DNA of 6,764 bases from CAJXVY01 sp965657575 (lineage in GTDB: Bacteria > Actinomycetota > Actinomycetes > Actinomycetales > Microbacteriaceae). Every line of letters starts with the position of its first letter. Positions within the stretch are counted from its first letter, which is position 1. Made by a program: the position numbers and the translations under genes. Location of the stretch: assembly GCA_965657575.1 (NCBI GenBank), contig CBFHOK010000026.1, positions 1 to 6,764 on the forward strand. The letters run 5' to 3'. The notes under the pieces were generated by a model, which was not told where the DNA came from, ran no database searches, and saw only the letters and a program-made list of their open reading frames with translations. Below, one piece after another: positions 5,529 to 6,764 of the stretch.

Positions 5529-6764
5529 ATGGACCCTAAAAAGCGTGACTTGCCCTCCGGGGAGTCAGTTATCTCTGACCTATGGGAGACAACCCTCTCG
5601 GACTCCATGGTCGAAAAGTCCGGGGACCTAAAGAATTGGTCTGCACAAGAGTTTTCAAACATTTACGTTCGGTTTCGCCCTGAACTGATTCAGCACGCAA
5701 GGCGGTTTCTCAATAACGGGACCCAAGCGGAGGAAGTCGTCCAAGACGCATTCCTCTATCTAATGACTTCTTTGCCGGAACTAGATAGTGAATTGGGTGT
5801 CCTAAAATTCTTGAAGTGGAAAATACGTCTTTTGAGTCTGGATGTTATTCGCGCAAACTCAAAGACTTCCTCGATTGACCCTACAGAGATGGAGCTTCCG
5901 TCTAATGATTCAAGCTTTGAAGAAGATTACGAGCGACTGGAAGACGCAGCGGTTATAAAACTTGCATTGGCCAAACTAAGTCCCAAACACAGGGAAGCTA
6001 TAGTGGCCAGCGTTTACGAAGAAAAGTCATTCAGGGAAATTGCGGCTCAGTTTGACATGAATGAGAACGCAGCCCGCCAGCTATTTTTCAGGGCGCGAGC
6101 AGCTTTCCGAAAGGCACTAGTTGGTGAGCTCGACACAGCTGGTATGAGCCTAGGCCAGGTGTTGTCCGTTGCCACAAGAAAGGCTTATCAGGACGGCAAA
6201 AAAGCGGCAGCAGTGGGCGCATTAGCACTGGGTATAGGGGGTCTTCTCCTTTCACTACAACTATTCCCCTCTTTCAATCCGTCCTCAGTATCCGTTGATG
6301 CTCAAGGTGAGGTTCAAAATAACTCGGTGACCGATGTTGTTCCGCCCAGTTCAGATCAAGGTTCGGCAGAGATTGATGATCCTGCTCCGGTAGCTCCGCT
6401 GGAGGACTCACTCTCAATGTCGGAGAACATCCAAACTGAGGAAACTACTGAAACTGAAGAGGTCACTGGAGACCTAGCCGAAATTGAAACCGCGGACCTA
6501 TCAGCCGAGCTGGAACAAATCGAAACAGCGCAGCCTGCTTTGGATATCGATTCTGAGGAATTCGAGCCGGTCAAACTAGCAAGCGGACCAATGTCAGCAC
6601 AGTCCATGAGCGTCGAACCGAATGCTCAAAACGGGTATAGGGTCATTTCAGTTTGTTCGATTGACGGAGTCTGTGTGTCCGCATCGTTCAATAATGCCGG
6701 TGAATTGGATGTTGAGCGAACTCACATGTCTGTGCAGACAGATGGTGGGGATACTTTCATCAGC
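5529..6764 (+). CDS. ECF-type sigma factor fused to a transmembrane and extracytoplasmic domain (3' end outside window)
   Basis: The frame is open from ATG 5529 to the last base, 412 codons with no stop. Residues 43-101 match sigma region 2 (YVRFRPELIQHARRFL, then AEEVVQDAFLYLM, then FLKWKIRLLSLDVIR). Residues 141-196 match region 4, with the helix-turn-helix pattern LAKLSPKHREAI, SFREIAAQFDMNENAARQLFFRARAAF. Typical ECF factors end soon after region 4 (about 170-200 residues). This one continues through KKAAAVGALALGIGGLLLSL (224-243), a single predicted membrane helix with lysines on its N-terminal side, which fits an inside-to-outside orientation. After it comes a long acidic Ser/Thr/Glu/Pro-rich linker (about 253-365), then the start of a more ordered region with two cysteines (376 and 382). 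The likely role is transcription initiation controlled by an envelope signal sensed by its own C-terminal part. Whether it is released by proteolysis, or acts as a membrane-bound regulator, cannot be told. It follows the adenylating-enzyme operon on the same strand. Confidence 0.85.
   Translation, partial: MDPKKRDLPSGESVISDLWETTLSDSMVEKSGDLKNWSAQEFSNIYVRFRPELIQHARRFLNNGTQAEEVVQDAFLYLMTSLPELDSELGVLKFLKWKIRLLSLDVIRANSKTSSIDPTEMELPSNDSSFEEDYERLEDAAVIKLALAKLSPKHREAIVASVYEEKSFREIAAQFDMNENAARQLFFRARAAFRKALVGELDTAGMSLGQVLSVATRKAYQDGKKAAAVGALALGIGGLLLSLQLFPSFNPSSVSVDAQGEVQNNSVTDVVPPSSDQGSAEIDDPAPVAPLEDSLSMSENIQTEETTETEEVTGDLAEIETADLSAELEQIETAQPALDIDSEEFEPVKLASGPMSAQSMSVEPNAQNGYRVISVCSIDGVCVSASFNNAGELDVERTHMSVQTDGGDTFIS

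Noticed and set aside
6356..6607. Minus-strand 83-codon ORF rich in serine
   Set aside because: It is the reverse complement of the acidic linker of the sigma-factor fusion; the Glu/Thr-rich coding strand produces serine-rich antisense frames.
1..6764. CRISPR arrays, tRNA or rRNA genes, insertion sequences
   Set aside because: I saw no regularly spaced repeats, no tRNA-like or rRNA-like stretch, no transposase motif and no terminal inverted repeats. The only repeated sequence is the paralogy between the two ligases.

Overview
The window looks like part of a bacterial surface-glycan or secondary-metabolite modification locus. All genes I support lie on the + strand and are tightly packed. The organism is probably an actinobacterium of moderate GC content, perhaps a freshwater Microbacteriaceae-type lineage. 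That placement is inference: it rests on the base composition by eye, the compact gene packing and the style of the sigma factor, with no rRNA or other marker present. A run of 10 Ns at 5214-5223 shows this is a draft or metagenomic assembly.

Layout. (1) 1-339: the C-terminal end of an unrecognised beta-rich protein, cut by the window edge. (2) 332-1732: a PaaK/CapK-type adenylate-forming enzyme. (3) 1765-3663: a two-domain protein with a sulfotransferase-like N-terminal half and a DUF4915/TIGR03032-type C-terminal half. (4) 3670-4083: a small SnoaL/NTF2-like protein. (5) 4077-5454: a second PaaK/CapK-like adenylate-forming enzyme, paralogous to (2) and interrupted by the N run. (6) 5529-6764: an ECF-type sigma factor fused to a transmembrane helix and an extracytoplasmic region, cut by the right edge.

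Genes 1 to 5 look like one operon: junctions are 8 bp overlap, 32 bp, 6 bp and 4-7 bp overlap. The likely common theme is activation of a carboxylic acid by the two adenylating enzymes, plus transfer or tailoring chemistry from the sulfotransferase/DUF4915 fusion and the SnoaL-like protein. No carrier protein, glycosyltransferase or transporter is visible, so the substrate is unknown. The sigma-factor gene follows after 74 bp with its own good ribosome binding site and may be a separate unit.

The most notable points are these. The sulfotransferase-like/DUF4915 fusion is flanked by two divergent adenylating paralogues. The membrane-anchored sigma factor joins cytoplasmic and outside-facing parts in one chain. 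The 10-N gap appears to be a placeholder of true length zero: deleting it restores the reading frame and matches the paralogue residue for residue across the join.
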